Shown here in pieces: positions 17,308 to 25,289 of a stretch of 64,000 nt of DNA (the first letter of the stretch is position 1; each line of letters begins with the position of its first letter). The stretch is from Planctomycetota bacterium. Its GTDB lineage: Bacteria; Planctomycetota; Phycisphaerae; Phycisphaerales; UBA1924. Below the pieces are notes generated by a model. It had not been told where the DNA came from, made no database searches, and worked only from the letters and a program-made list of their open reading frames with translations. The stretch is taken from NCBI GenBank assembly GCA_024280755.1, contig JAJRPN010000039.1, positions 118,079 through 182,078 of the forward strand. The letters are read 5' to 3'. A program made the translations under genes and the position numbers.

Positions 17308-18909
17308 TTGAGTGATCGAGTGTGTTATATCCAAAGAGCCGACCGCGGTGCAGCCCTACGAGGATTGCGCCTGATCGGCGCCCATACCGACGACACCTGG
17401 CAAGCCGGGACGAGCGCAGATCCCTCGCTCATCGCCGAGTCGATCACCCAAAGCGCACGATGGATTCAAGAACGCCTCAGCGCGAACAACACAAAATCCA
17501 GCGAGAGCCGAACCCTCTCCGTTTTGTGTCTCGATTCCGACGGTGCGGTTTGTTCATGGATCAAACCCGAAGATGCGGATGTCTCATTGCTCGATGCTGC
17601 GATCACTGGCGACCACTCCGACCATGATCCAGATTCGCTCGAGCCCCAACAACACTCAGGGATCAGCGAACGCTTCCCCCAGCTGCCTTTGGAGCTGAGC
17701 TTTGAACTCCTTGACGAGAGCGAAACATCGACCGGATCTCGCCGAGCGGTCATGGCTTTGCCCGATGTGCCCGGACGCTTGCTCAAAGATGAACTCGATG
17801 CGATCGGGATCCGTGTCGATTGTGTCACCTCGATCTGGCACGCACTCGCCAGCATTTGGGACCCAGGGGCAGGCAACGCGGCGCACAGCGCACAACGGAT
17901 CGTCTCCTCCGATGCCCCCATCGCTGCTACCATCGCTATTGATGCTGGCGACTCGAACAACGCCCGCCTGATCTGGACATGGTCGCGCGAAGGCAAGTTT
18001 ATCACCGGAGGCAGCTCACGAATACAAACCATCGCCAGCGAACACCCCGGCGAAGCTCGCCGAGCATTTATCCGCAGCGAAGATATCGCCCGCGTATGCA
18101 GCGACTGGCTCGGATGGTCGTCACAGCTCGGCGTTTCGCCCTCCCGCGTTGTCTTTGTTGGCAACCCTGCACAACTCGTTATAGATCCATCCGAAGAAGG
18201 GCAAGCACCGAACGCACACCAGGGGCTTACCCCCGGCGAGATCGGAGCCGCCCTTTCACAAGCTTGGCCCGACGCAACGATTGATCTCATCGAGCATGAC
18301 GATCCGATCGGCGAAACACTACTCAAAATCGCAACAGGTCAACGAGGCCAAAATCTAATCTCGCTTTCAAACCTTGGAAACCGACCCGGACGCGCCCATC
18401 GATCGATGTACCGATGGGCCGGGCTGGCACTCGTAGCAGTCGCGGCTGCCGTCATGCTCCTCTCCTATCAGCTTTTCACCCAAGCGGGCCAGATTAAAAG
18501 CAGAACCTCAAGCATCGAAAACGATCGGCTCACCGCGATCAACGACTTCGACCCAGAGCTTGTTCGCTCGTTCATCCCCGCGAACGATCTTGATAAAAGA
18601 CTCGCTGCGATGCGCCGAAACCAAGGCCCAATCCGATCGGCAAGCACCAAGCCCATCCTTGAAGAACTCGAAACACTCTCCTATGTCTTTGGCATCCCCG
18701 GCGTAGAAATTCAATCCATCAAGCTGGGCACCACCGCAGTAACCGTCACGCTTCGCGTTGATGACATTGCACAAGCCGAGCAGATCAATCAAAGCCTGGC
18801 AGCGATCAAAGGCTCGCATCTTCGCTGGCGAAACATGTCTCCAAAAAATCAAGGCGGAAAAATTGCTGCAACCTTCACCGCCCGCTGGGTAACAGGAGCC
18901 GGTTCATGA
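17308..18909 (+). CDS. GspL/PilM-like platform protein
   Basis: A 533-residue protein starting at TTG 17308, with AGGA six bases upstream. The N-terminal 360 residues look like the actin-like cytoplasmic domain of GspL/PilM (VMALPDVPGRLLKDELDAIG, ATIAIDAGDSNNARLIWTW), interrupted by an acidic insert near 95-115. One transmembrane helix spans about 370-392 (AGLALVAVAAAVMLLSYQLF). The periplasmic end has a coiled segment and a ferredoxin-like PilN/GspL-type fold (VEIQSIKLGTTAVTVTLRV). It overlaps the next gene by four bases. It would bind the assembly ATPase, which is not encoded here. Confidence 0.75.
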   Translation: MSDRVCYIQRADRGAALRGLRLIGAHTDDTWQAGTSADPSLIAESITQSARWIQERLSANNTKSSESRTLSVLCLDSDGAVCSWIKPEDADVSLLDAAITGDHSDHDPDSLEPQQHSGISERFPQLPLELSFELLDESETSTGSRRAVMALPDVPGRLLKDELDAIGIRVDCVTSIWHALASIWDPGAGNAAHSAQRIVSSDAPIAATIAIDAGDSNNARLIWTWSREGKFITGGSSRIQTIASEHPGEARRAFIRSEDIARVCSDWLGWSSQLGVSPSRVVFVGNPAQLVIDPSEEGQAPNAHQGLTPGEIGAALSQAWPDATIDLIEHDDPIGETLLKIATGQRGQNLISLSNLGNRPGRAHRSMYRWAGLALVAVAAAVMLLSYQLFTQAGQIKSRTSSIENDRLTAINDFDPELVRSFIPANDLDKRLAAMRRNQGPIRSASTKPILEELETLSYVFGIPGVEIQSIKLGTTAVTVTLRVDDIAQAEQINQSLAAIKGSHLRWRNMSPKNQGGKIAATFTARWVTGAGS

Positions 18910-19484
18910 GCCAGCTCAACACGCCTCAAGGCAAACTCAGCCCAGACGATCGCTACGAACTCGCAGCACGCGCACAAAACCAACAACGGCTCAACTATCC
19001 AAAGCACCTCATCGGGTTAGGATTGCTGCTGGTGGTTATCTCGCTCGTGGTGCTTGTGATTTCTTGGCAAGTTCGATCGGCTGCCCAAGAGGCAAACACC
19101 CGCGTTGCCTACGAGCTCACCCAGATCGAACAACTCATCACCGATATCCAAACACTCGAAGCATCCCAAGCGACCAGCCAAGACCGCGATCGAGGACAAC
19201 CAATCCCCGACATGCTCTCGAAGTTCAAACGCTATGGCATCCAGGCCAAGCTCGAAAACGATATCGGGCTTCCAAAGAATCCAAAGTCGCGCCCCGAAGG
19301 CAACGCCAGGCTCATGAGCTATCCATACACCCTGCGCGACCCATCGCTCGAACACCTGCTCGATTGGGTACGAATCTCGATCGATCAAACCCCCGGGCTT
19401 GGCGTAACGAGCATGGAAATCAAACCGGCCAAACAAGACTGGACAATGACCATCACACTTTCACGATATGAACGAAATGAATAG
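18906..19484 (+). CDS. GspM/PilO-like platform protein
   Basis: A 192-residue bitopic protein coupled by an ATGA overlap to the GspL-like gene. A cytoplasmic N-terminus precedes a transmembrane helix at about 37-56 (IGLGLLLVVISLVVLVISW). A coiled-coil stretch (TRVAYELTQIEQLITDIQTLEA) and a ferredoxin-like domain follow (LMSYPYTLRDPSLEHLLDWV, MTITLSRYE). This is the expected arrangement of GspM or PilO, the partner of GspL/PilN. Sequence divergence means the name rests on topology and operon position. Confidence 0.72.
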   Translation: MSQLNTPQGKLSPDDRYELAARAQNQQRLNYPKHLIGLGLLLVVISLVVLVISWQVRSAAQEANTRVAYELTQIEQLITDIQTLEASQATSQDRDRGQPIPDMLSKFKRYGIQAKLENDIGLPKNPKSRPEGNARLMSYPYTLRDPSLEHLLDWVRISIDQTPGLGVTSMEIKPAKQDWTMTITLSRYERNE

Positions 19485-19497
19485 GAGACACGCAGCG

Positions 19498-20127
19498 ATG
19501 ACCCACAAGATGATCATGATGTGTGCAATCACCATCGCTGGCACCTCGCTGGGCACCTCGCTCGTCGGCTGCGCCAGCACGCAATCGCATTCCAACAACA
19601 ACACCCTCAGCGAGATCGATCCCGCGATCGCCTACTCGCGCCAACGCAAAGAGCAAGCACTCGAACACTACAATACAGCGTCAATGCTTCATCTTGATGA
19701 TAAAACAGATGAAGCACTGAGCGAATATCGCAAAGCCCTCGAACTCAACGACAAACTCTATGCCGCTTGGAATAATATGGGCCAGCTCTTGCTCACCCAA
19801 GGCAACTACGCCGATGCAGTCTCGGCCTACCAGATCGCATCCGGGCTTGAGCCGAGCGATCCACGCCCAGAGTACAACATCGGGCTCGCCTATCAACAGG
19901 TCGGCTGGGCACAAGATTCATACGAACACTTTGAGATGTCACTCGCACGCGACCCAAGCTATATGCCCGCACTCCACGGCATCATCCGCAGCGCAGAAAT
20001 GCTCGGACTTGGTGACCCCAGCATCATGAATCACATCCGTAACGCACAGCTTCGAGAAACCGATGACCAATGGAAATCATACCTCTCGACGCAGTACTAC
20101 CGCGTGCAAGCGATTCTTGACAACTGA
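19498..20127 (+). CDS. TPR lipoprotein at end of T2SS operon
   Basis: A 209-residue lipoprotein. AGGAG at 19483-19487 lies ten bases before ATG 19498, so I start there. The signal peptide ends at LVGC. Three to four tetratricopeptide repeats follow (ALEHYNTASMLHLDDKTDEA, EALSEYRKALELNDKLYAAW, AVSAYQIASGLEPSDPRPEY, DSYEHFEMSLARDPSYMPAL). Position after the GspM-like gene and before a strong terminator makes it the last gene of the operon. A role like PilF/PilW or GspS, which help secretin reach or insert in the outer membrane, is plausible but inferred. Confidence 0.82.
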   Translation: MTHKMIMMCAITIAGTSLGTSLVGCASTQSHSNNNTLSEIDPAIAYSRQRKEQALEHYNTASMLHLDDKTDEALSEYRKALELNDKLYAAWNNMGQLLLTQGNYADAVSAYQIASGLEPSDPRPEYNIGLAYQQVGWAQDSYEHFEMSLARDPSYMPALHGIIRSAEMLGLGDPSIMNHIRNAQLRETDDQWKSYLSTQYYRVQAILDN

Positions 20128-20150
20128 TCAAATCGATATCTTAAACATGA

Positions 20151-20179
20151 AAAACGCGACCAATCGGTCGCATTTTTTC
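20151..20179 (+). terminator. Bidirectional terminator between T2SS operon and phoH
   Basis: Stem GCGACC/GGTCGC with an AATC loop (20156-20171), followed by ATTTTTT and preceded by AAAA. It serves the plus-strand operon; the convergent phoH gene ends just beyond it at 20199 and could use it too. Confidence 0.85.
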
Positions 20180-20198
20180 ATTGGAACTCAGTTCGGGT

Positions 20199-21644
20199 TT
20201 AGAGCCGCTCGGCTGCCAAACTCGCAAGCGTGCTTCGTTCGGATTTCTCAAGCGTGATATGCCCGACGATCCCAAGCCCGCGCATCCGTTCGACCGCATA
20301 GCTCAAGCCGTTGGATGAGGAATCGAGATACGGATGATCGATCTGCCCAATGTCGCCGGTCAAAATCAGCTTCGTGCCCTCACCGATGCGAGACACGATC
20401 GTCTTGACCTCGTGAGGCGTCAGGTTCTGGGCCTCATCAACAATCATAAACTGATGCGGGATCGATCGGCCACGAATATAGGTCAAAGGCTCAAGCACCA
20501 ATCGCCCATCTGCGAGCAGCTTATCAATCCGCTGCTCGCTCGATTTACTCTCCGCATTTTGGTTCGGTGCCCCTCGGGTCGACATCAGATAAGACAAGTT
20601 GTCAAAGATTGGCTGCATCCACGCGCCGAGTTTTTCATCCTTATCGCCAGGCAGATATCCGATATCACGCCCCATCGGCATGATCGGGCGCGCAACAAGC
20701 AGCTTATCAAATCGCTCTTCTTGAAACACCTTGGTCATTCCCGCAGCCAACGCCAGCAAGGTCTTGCCCGTGCCTGCGCTGCCAAGAAGCGTGACGAGTT
20801 TGATATCGTCATCAAGCAAGAGATCGATTGCTAATGTCTGCTGCACATTGCGGGCGACGATGCCAAAGGTTGGTTTTTTCTGCTGCGCGACAGGGATCAG
20901 ATGGTCCGTATCTGCCAATCGACGAGCCAAACCAGAGTGGCCTTCGTCTTGAACATTACTCAAAATCACATACTGATTCGGTGTCAGCTCGCGCGTGTAC
21001 GGCTCGCCATCAGGCGGGGTCACCTCAAGATACTCCTCAAGCGACTCCACCTCAAGCATGCGATCACGGTACAGCGTATCGATGACTTCCGCAGATGTTT
21101 CGAGTTCAAGATACCCGGTATACAGCCGATCGCCATCGACTTGTTGGTTAAGGAAATCTTCGGAACGAATCCCGAGCGAGTCAGACTTGATCCTTGCTGC
21201 GAGATCTTTGGTGACAAAGACCGCAAGCTTGCCCGCACGGTGTAGTGCCCATGCAGCTGCGATAATCCGGTTGTCGGGTTGCTCGGAAGCAATGATCGGC
21301 GGGCGATCATGATCATTGATATCGATCGAAAGCGTGCCTGTCGCACCGCCGGCTTTCACACCAAGGTTTGAGAGTTCGACGCCTTCGGTCAACTTGCCAT
21401 ATTTACGAAGCCGATCGAGGAAGCGGATCGCCGAGCGGGCTGCCCGTCCAACATCATCCTCTCGTCGCTTCATCGCATCGAGTTCTTCAAGCACCGGATA
21501 CGGGATCACCACATGGTTTTCTTGAAACACGAACAATGCGTTGGGATTATGCAACAGCACATTGGTATCAAGCACATAGTACTTGGGTTCGCTATCGGTT
21601 CCTGCGGTGTCGGTTGTCGTTGCCTGCTCGGGCGAAGTGGTCAT
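20199..21644 (-). CDS. phoH: PIN-PhoH fusion ATPase (PhoH2/YlaK type)
   Basis: A 481-residue protein. AGGAGG lies eleven bases before ATG 21644. The N-terminal PIN nuclease domain begins KYYVLDTNVLLHNPNAL, with the first acidic residue in DTNVL, and includes VIPYPVLEELDAMK. The C-terminal PhoH domain is an SF1-helicase-like ATPase with Walker A GSAGTGKTLLALAAG, RPIMPMGRDIGYLPG, Walker B FMIVDEAQNLTPHEVKT and LTGDIGQIDHPYLD. PhoH2 proteins unwind and cut RNA. A toxin-antitoxin arrangement is known for some, but no antitoxin-sized gene adjoins this one, so it is probably a stand-alone RNA metabolism enzyme. Confidence 0.93.
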   Translation of the reverse strand: MTTSPEQATTTDTAGTDSEPKYYVLDTNVLLHNPNALFVFQENHVVIPYPVLEELDAMKRREDDVGRAARSAIRFLDRLRKYGKLTEGVELSNLGVKAGGATGTLSIDINDHDRPPIIASEQPDNRIIAAAWALHRAGKLAVFVTKDLAARIKSDSLGIRSEDFLNQQVDGDRLYTGYLELETSAEVIDTLYRDRMLEVESLEEYLEVTPPDGEPYTRELTPNQYVILSNVQDEGHSGLARRLADTDHLIPVAQQKKPTFGIVARNVQQTLAIDLLLDDDIKLVTLLGSAGTGKTLLALAAGMTKVFQEERFDKLLVARPIMPMGRDIGYLPGDKDEKLGAWMQPIFDNLSYLMSTRGAPNQNAESKSSEQRIDKLLADGRLVLEPLTYIRGRSIPHQFMIVDEAQNLTPHEVKTIVSRIGEGTKLILTGDIGQIDHPYLDSSSNGLSYAVERMRGLGIVGHITLEKSERSTLASLAAERL

Positions 21645-21718
21645 ATTGGGGGATCCCTCCTGGATGTTCACCAATACCATTTATCGGCTATTTGGGCGTT
21701 CAAACCAACACAAATTGA

Positions 21719-22522
21719 CTATTCCTCTGCCTGAGAACTGCTCCCCGTATCCTTCATATACATATGCAACGCCATCTGGCCATAGGAATGCGTCTCTGGA
21801 CCGATCGCGCCTTCCATTGTCAGGTCGATATCGGTCAAGGTAAACTTGGGTTTGCTCGAAGCTCTTGCGATGTCCTTTTCGAACGCTTCCATCAATGCGT
21901 CTGCATTGGGATCATTGAGATCGATCTCGATGACTTCTTCGCCTTCGATTTCTTCAAACGCAGGCATATCGCTCTTCTTGGCCTTGCTCTTTGAGTAGCT
22001 TGGCTCTTGAGCCTGTTCAACCAACTCTTCTTCACGATGCACCGCAGGCCAAGGCGTGCGAAGAACTGCATAACCCGTGTCGTCGAGCATCGATACCAAT
22101 CGTTCAAACTGCTTCTTGACCCGCACCCAATCACCCTCGTCACGCACCATTGGATAAGGAGGATCGAAGAAAATGATATGAACAGGCTTGGGACACCGAT
22201 GGATGGTCGCTGGGCCAAGCGCGTCGCCGGTCACAATCTCGACCTCTTCTTCAGCACCAAGCATCTCGATATTCTCTTGGAGGATCTTGGTCACGCGTCG
22301 ATCGCGCTCGACACACACCACCCGCGTCGCGCCTCGGCTCGCTGCTTCGAGCCCCATTGTGCCCGTCCCAGAGAAGCAATCCAGCACGGATTCACCCTCG
22401 AAGTGACCGCGAAGAAGGTTAAACATGGCCTCTTTGACCATGTCTGGGAATGGGCGAGTCATCGCTCCCTCAGGAGGCGATGCGAGATGACGACGACGAT
22501 ATTTTCCACCAATGATGCGCAT
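21719..22522 (-). CDS. rsmD: 16S rRNA (guanine966-N2)-methyltransferase RsmD, extended
   Basis: SAM-dependent enzyme that methylates G966 of 16S rRNA during 30S assembly. It starts MRIIGGKYRRRHLASPP, as the family does. Motif I is VLDCFSGTGTMGLEAASRGA, and the catalytic motif IV is FFDPPYPM. The Rossmann core ends near residue 170. The remaining 95 residues are not part of normal RsmD (about 190 residues): they are charged, with a Glu-rich stretch (FEEIEGEEVIEIDL), and end in a segment mentioning SYGQMALHMYMKDTG. The extension could bind another ribosome factor or simply be lineage-specific. Confidence 0.92.
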   Translation of the reverse strand: MRIIGGKYRRRHLASPPEGAMTRPFPDMVKEAMFNLLRGHFEGESVLDCFSGTGTMGLEAASRGATRVVCVERDRRVTKILQENIEMLGAEEEVEIVTGDALGPATIHRCPKPVHIIFFDPPYPMVRDEGDWVRVKKQFERLVSMLDDTGYAVLRTPWPAVHREEELVEQAQEPSYSKSKAKKSDMPAFEEIEGEEVIEIDLNDPNADALMEAFEKDIARASSKPKFTLTDIDLTMEGAIGPETHSYGQMALHMYMKDTGSSSQAEE

Positions 22523-22582
22523 AGACAGATACCCAAGACCTGCAAAGCCGGGAAGTCAAGTTCGATTGAGTTGTGAATGGAT

Positions 22583-23233
22583 TTAGCCCATCGATTCCAT
22601 AAGCGAATCGATCGAACAAAGCGAGGTTGTTGGCGATTCTTCACCCGTCACCAGCGACCAGAAAGGCACGCCCGGGCCGTCATCCGCCCATTGGTTGAGC
22701 ATCGATTCTTCATCACGAGCAACCGCTGCGAGCCTTGAGCCGCCAATATATATACACCGCTGGATCAACAATCCGCCATCGCCAGCATATTCGAGTTCTG
22801 CACTGACCCCAGCGATCACCTCGGCAACCTGCCCGAAAAGCTCAGGATTATGGCGGATCAATACATCAGCATCATGCCAAAGGAAGAATCGTTGTCTTGT
22901 TGGGATTCGAGCATGGGTTCCGGCCTTTGATCGTAAAATGGATGCTAATCCTTTGGGTCCGTCGACGGTGCGTGCCAAGTTATCCACAGGAATGAGCCGT
23001 TCGAGTTGCGAACAAAGCCCTTCGAGATCAAGTATATTTCGTCCATGAAGAACACACACTTCTGTGCCAGCTTGGGCGACAAGAAACTGCTGAAGCGATG
23101 CTCCAAAGCGTGTTCTCGCCCCAGTATCCGCTGACCAGGCAGCGATATGGTGCGATTCGAGCTTGGCAAGCACTTCTGGTTGCCATGTGCTTCGTTCAAA
23201 CACAAACCGAGATGTTCCAAAGTGAATGGACAT
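22583..23233 (-). CDS. Conserved-looking hypothetical protein
   Basis: A 216-residue soluble protein with no signal peptide and no recognised domain. Notable blocks are RQRFFLWHDADVLIRHNPELFG in the middle, GDGGLLIQRCIYIGGS and an acidic region ending SLMESMG. The N-terminus (MSIHFGTSRFVFERSTW) lacks a clear ribosome binding site. It shares strand with rsmD, 60 bases downstream. Codon use and length argue for a real gene; I cannot assign a function. Confidence 0.7.
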   Translation of the reverse strand: MSIHFGTSRFVFERSTWQPEVLAKLESHHIAAWSADTGARTRFGASLQQFLVAQAGTEVCVLHGRNILDLEGLCSQLERLIPVDNLARTVDGPKGLASILRSKAGTHARIPTRQRFFLWHDADVLIRHNPELFGQVAEVIAGVSAELEYAGDGGLLIQRCIYIGGSRLAAVARDEESMLNQWADDGPGVPFWSLVTGEESPTTSLCSIDSLMESMG

Positions 23234-23740
23234 ACTTCACGCAGCAACCATGCGCAACGCATGCTTGGTGCTACTCCTTTATATGTACCTGCACGCTTGC
23301 ACAGACACTTTATTCAGGGGGGTGGTGGTATCAGGGCTGACAGCTCCCTGTAAGGCTGCCAACGAATCGAGTATGCCTCAATTTCCTCATGCACGCCACA
23401 GAATCCAGAAAATCACACCCAAATTCCGGCTGAAACTCGACTCTCGCACAATCCTTGCGTACAGATGAATAAGGAGACTACTCTAATTTGAGATGATATA
23501 AATACCATTTTACTCATATTTGTGCACCATCATTCTGTTCCAACACAAACAAGCAAATAAGGCATACACCCTATAATCCCATGCGAAACACCCTGTTCAG
23601 GCTGTTTAGTGAAAATACCCCATACAAACTCCACGCAATATGATACATTATTCTATCAAACAAATATAAAAATGCCGATACCCTTATTTGGTTATTGAAC
23701 CGAACAAAATAAAACTGATCAAAGTATTGAGGGACCAATC
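23234..23740. other. AT-rich intergenic region upstream of LuxR-type gene
   Basis: A 507-base gap between divergently oriented genes. The half next to the regulator (about 23470-23740) is much richer in A and T than the rest of the window, with runs such as AAAATAAAA. That fits a promoter and regulatory region for the LuxR-type gene, but I see no clean -35/-10 pair or operator. A small frame with a GT-rich centre (23226-23468) has no coding signature. Nothing else is supported here. Confidence 0.5.
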
Positions 23741-24676
23741 ATGATCCAAACTGTCCGCGCTACTGAGAAAATCTGCTCGCTCCCCGCAATCCCAACACAC
23801 GATTGGGCTGCCCAAGCAGCGAATGCGATTGCAACGCTTGACCCCACCGCTACCGTTGGGCTGCTCATCGCCCAGCTCGATCCATCTTCACAGTCACTCA
23901 CCCCTTACTCAACAGGCGTTTCACATCGGCCCAACGCGAGCAATACCCAGACACGCGAGATGATGAACCAGGCGTTTTTTTTACAGGACAAACTCGAACG
24001 CATCAACACGCTCGGCTTTGATCTCCCGCTCCAGGCAGCGATGCAAGGATTCGTCGCACCATTCTCACTGCTTGATTCAAATGCAATGAACTCGCCAATC
24101 GGGCAGGCATTTTCATCACAACAACTCCACAACCCAATCCTGACAGTCGTGCCGATTTCGTCAACCTACCCAGGATTTGTATTAATCATCATCATGGCCT
24201 TCGAGAAACGAACAAAGCTTAGCATGGCTGTATCGCAACCTGCACCTGTTCGAGTTGATTTGACCACGCATACACTCGCAGCCCTGTTGCCGCTACTTGC
24301 ACATAAAGCCAACCAAGCACTCTCACTCGTCAAAAACCCTAAAGCCTGGCTCACCGATAGAGAACATGAGATTCTCGATCAGCTTATCCTCGGGCATTCC
24401 GTTCGTGTCATCGCAGATAACCTCGATCGAAGCACCCACACGGTGCATGACCATGTCAAAAACCTGCACAAAAAACTCCACGCCAACTCCCGAGGCCAGC
24501 TCATCGCCCGTGCCCTGGGACACTCCCCAGCGAACGCTGCCAAAAAAACAACCCAGACACTGCATCCAATCGTGATCACTAGCTCGACCAAGACCGCCGA
24601 CTTTGCAGAACTCAAACCTTCGCCAGCAGCCCAAGTAAAGCCTAAGGCTGTTCGCCAATCAACGCTTACTCGCTAG
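23741..24676 (+). CDS. LuxR-type helix-turn-helix regulator
   Basis: A 311-residue regulator. GAGGG lies eight bases before ATG 23741. The N-terminal 190 residues are a divergent sensor-like region (GAF or PAS fold possible: TVGLLIAQLDPSSQSL, ILTVVPISSTYPGFVLIIIM). The DNA-binding domain lies at about 203-262: LTDREHEILDQLILGHSVRVIADNLDRSTHTVHDHVKNLHKKL, shown here in shortened form as LTDREHEILDQL and HTVHDHVKNLHKKL. A 45-residue Lys/Pro/Thr-rich tail ends the protein. There is no response-regulator receiver domain and no autoinducer-binding signature that I can see. Its tail overlaps the convergent lipoprotein gene by eleven bases. Confidence 0.88.
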   Translation: MIQTVRATEKICSLPAIPTHDWAAQAANAIATLDPTATVGLLIAQLDPSSQSLTPYSTGVSHRPNASNTQTREMMNQAFFLQDKLERINTLGFDLPLQAAMQGFVAPFSLLDSNAMNSPIGQAFSSQQLHNPILTVVPISSTYPGFVLIIIMAFEKRTKLSMAVSQPAPVRVDLTTHTLAALLPLLAHKANQALSLVKNPKAWLTDREHEILDQLILGHSVRVIADNLDRSTHTVHDHVKNLHKKLHANSRGQLIARALGHSPANAAKKTTQTLHPIVITSSTKTADFAELKPSPAAQVKPKAVRQSTLTR

Positions 24677-25289
24677 AAGACTCAGATCCAAATCGCTGAT
24701 GAATCTCATTGGCAAGCCGACGGGCGAGTTGTTGATCTTGCCCGATTGACTCCCGAAAAGATCCGGGCTCGATCTGCCCGTTGATGCCTCTGGATCGAGC
24801 GTGTGTCGAAAGCCGAATGCTCTGCGAATCCACTCGCCAGTTCGGACGATGCACCCGATAGACCAACACCTCGATCGTCGCACGCACAACGCTGCCGGTT
24901 TGGGCACCCTCTTCAAACTGCACACGAATCTCTCGCTCTTGATGATTCGCAAAGTCCTCAAACTCTTGTCCGAGTGTGGTTTGCTCTTTATCCCAAGGCG
25001 ACCCAACCCCAAGGGTCTGCTTTGGATAGGTTGTGAGTACGCCTCGCGCCCCATCTACTCGATTAATCGCAAAGCGATAGCCACGAATCACCTCGCGCAT
25101 GGCTCCAAACACTTCTTCGTACGACGCGCCGCTGATCTCAACATCTCCGCCAATTTGTCCGTCAGCAGCTTGAGAAATCGCCGAATCATTATTCGCCTGT
25201 TGCGACGATGCACATCCCCACATGCTGCAAACCGACGCGCACGCGATCCAACCTGCCGTATATAAATAGTTTATCTTCATGCTAATCAC
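24666..25289 (-). CDS. Lipoprotein, unknown
   Basis: A 207-residue lipoprotein with signal peptide and lipobox SMWGC. GAGGTGAT lies five bases before GTG 25289, which makes that start likelier than ATG 25280. The GTG overlaps the upstream decarboxylase stop (GTGA), so the two are translationally coupled. The mature part (GASYEEVFGAMREVIRGYRF, VRATIEVLVYRVHRPNWRV) resembles small outer-membrane-associated lipoproteins of the DUF4136/LPP type, but no family is certain. The 3' end overlaps the LuxR-type gene by eleven bases. Confidence 0.78.
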   Translation of the reverse strand: MISMKINYLYTAGWIACASVCSMWGCASSQQANNDSAISQAADGQIGGDVEISGASYEEVFGAMREVIRGYRFAINRVDGARGVLTTYPKQTLGVGSPWDKEQTTLGQEFEDFANHQEREIRVQFEEGAQTGSVVRATIEVLVYRVHRPNWRVDSQSIRLSTHARSRGINGQIEPGSFRESIGQDQQLARRLANEIHQRFGSESSSE

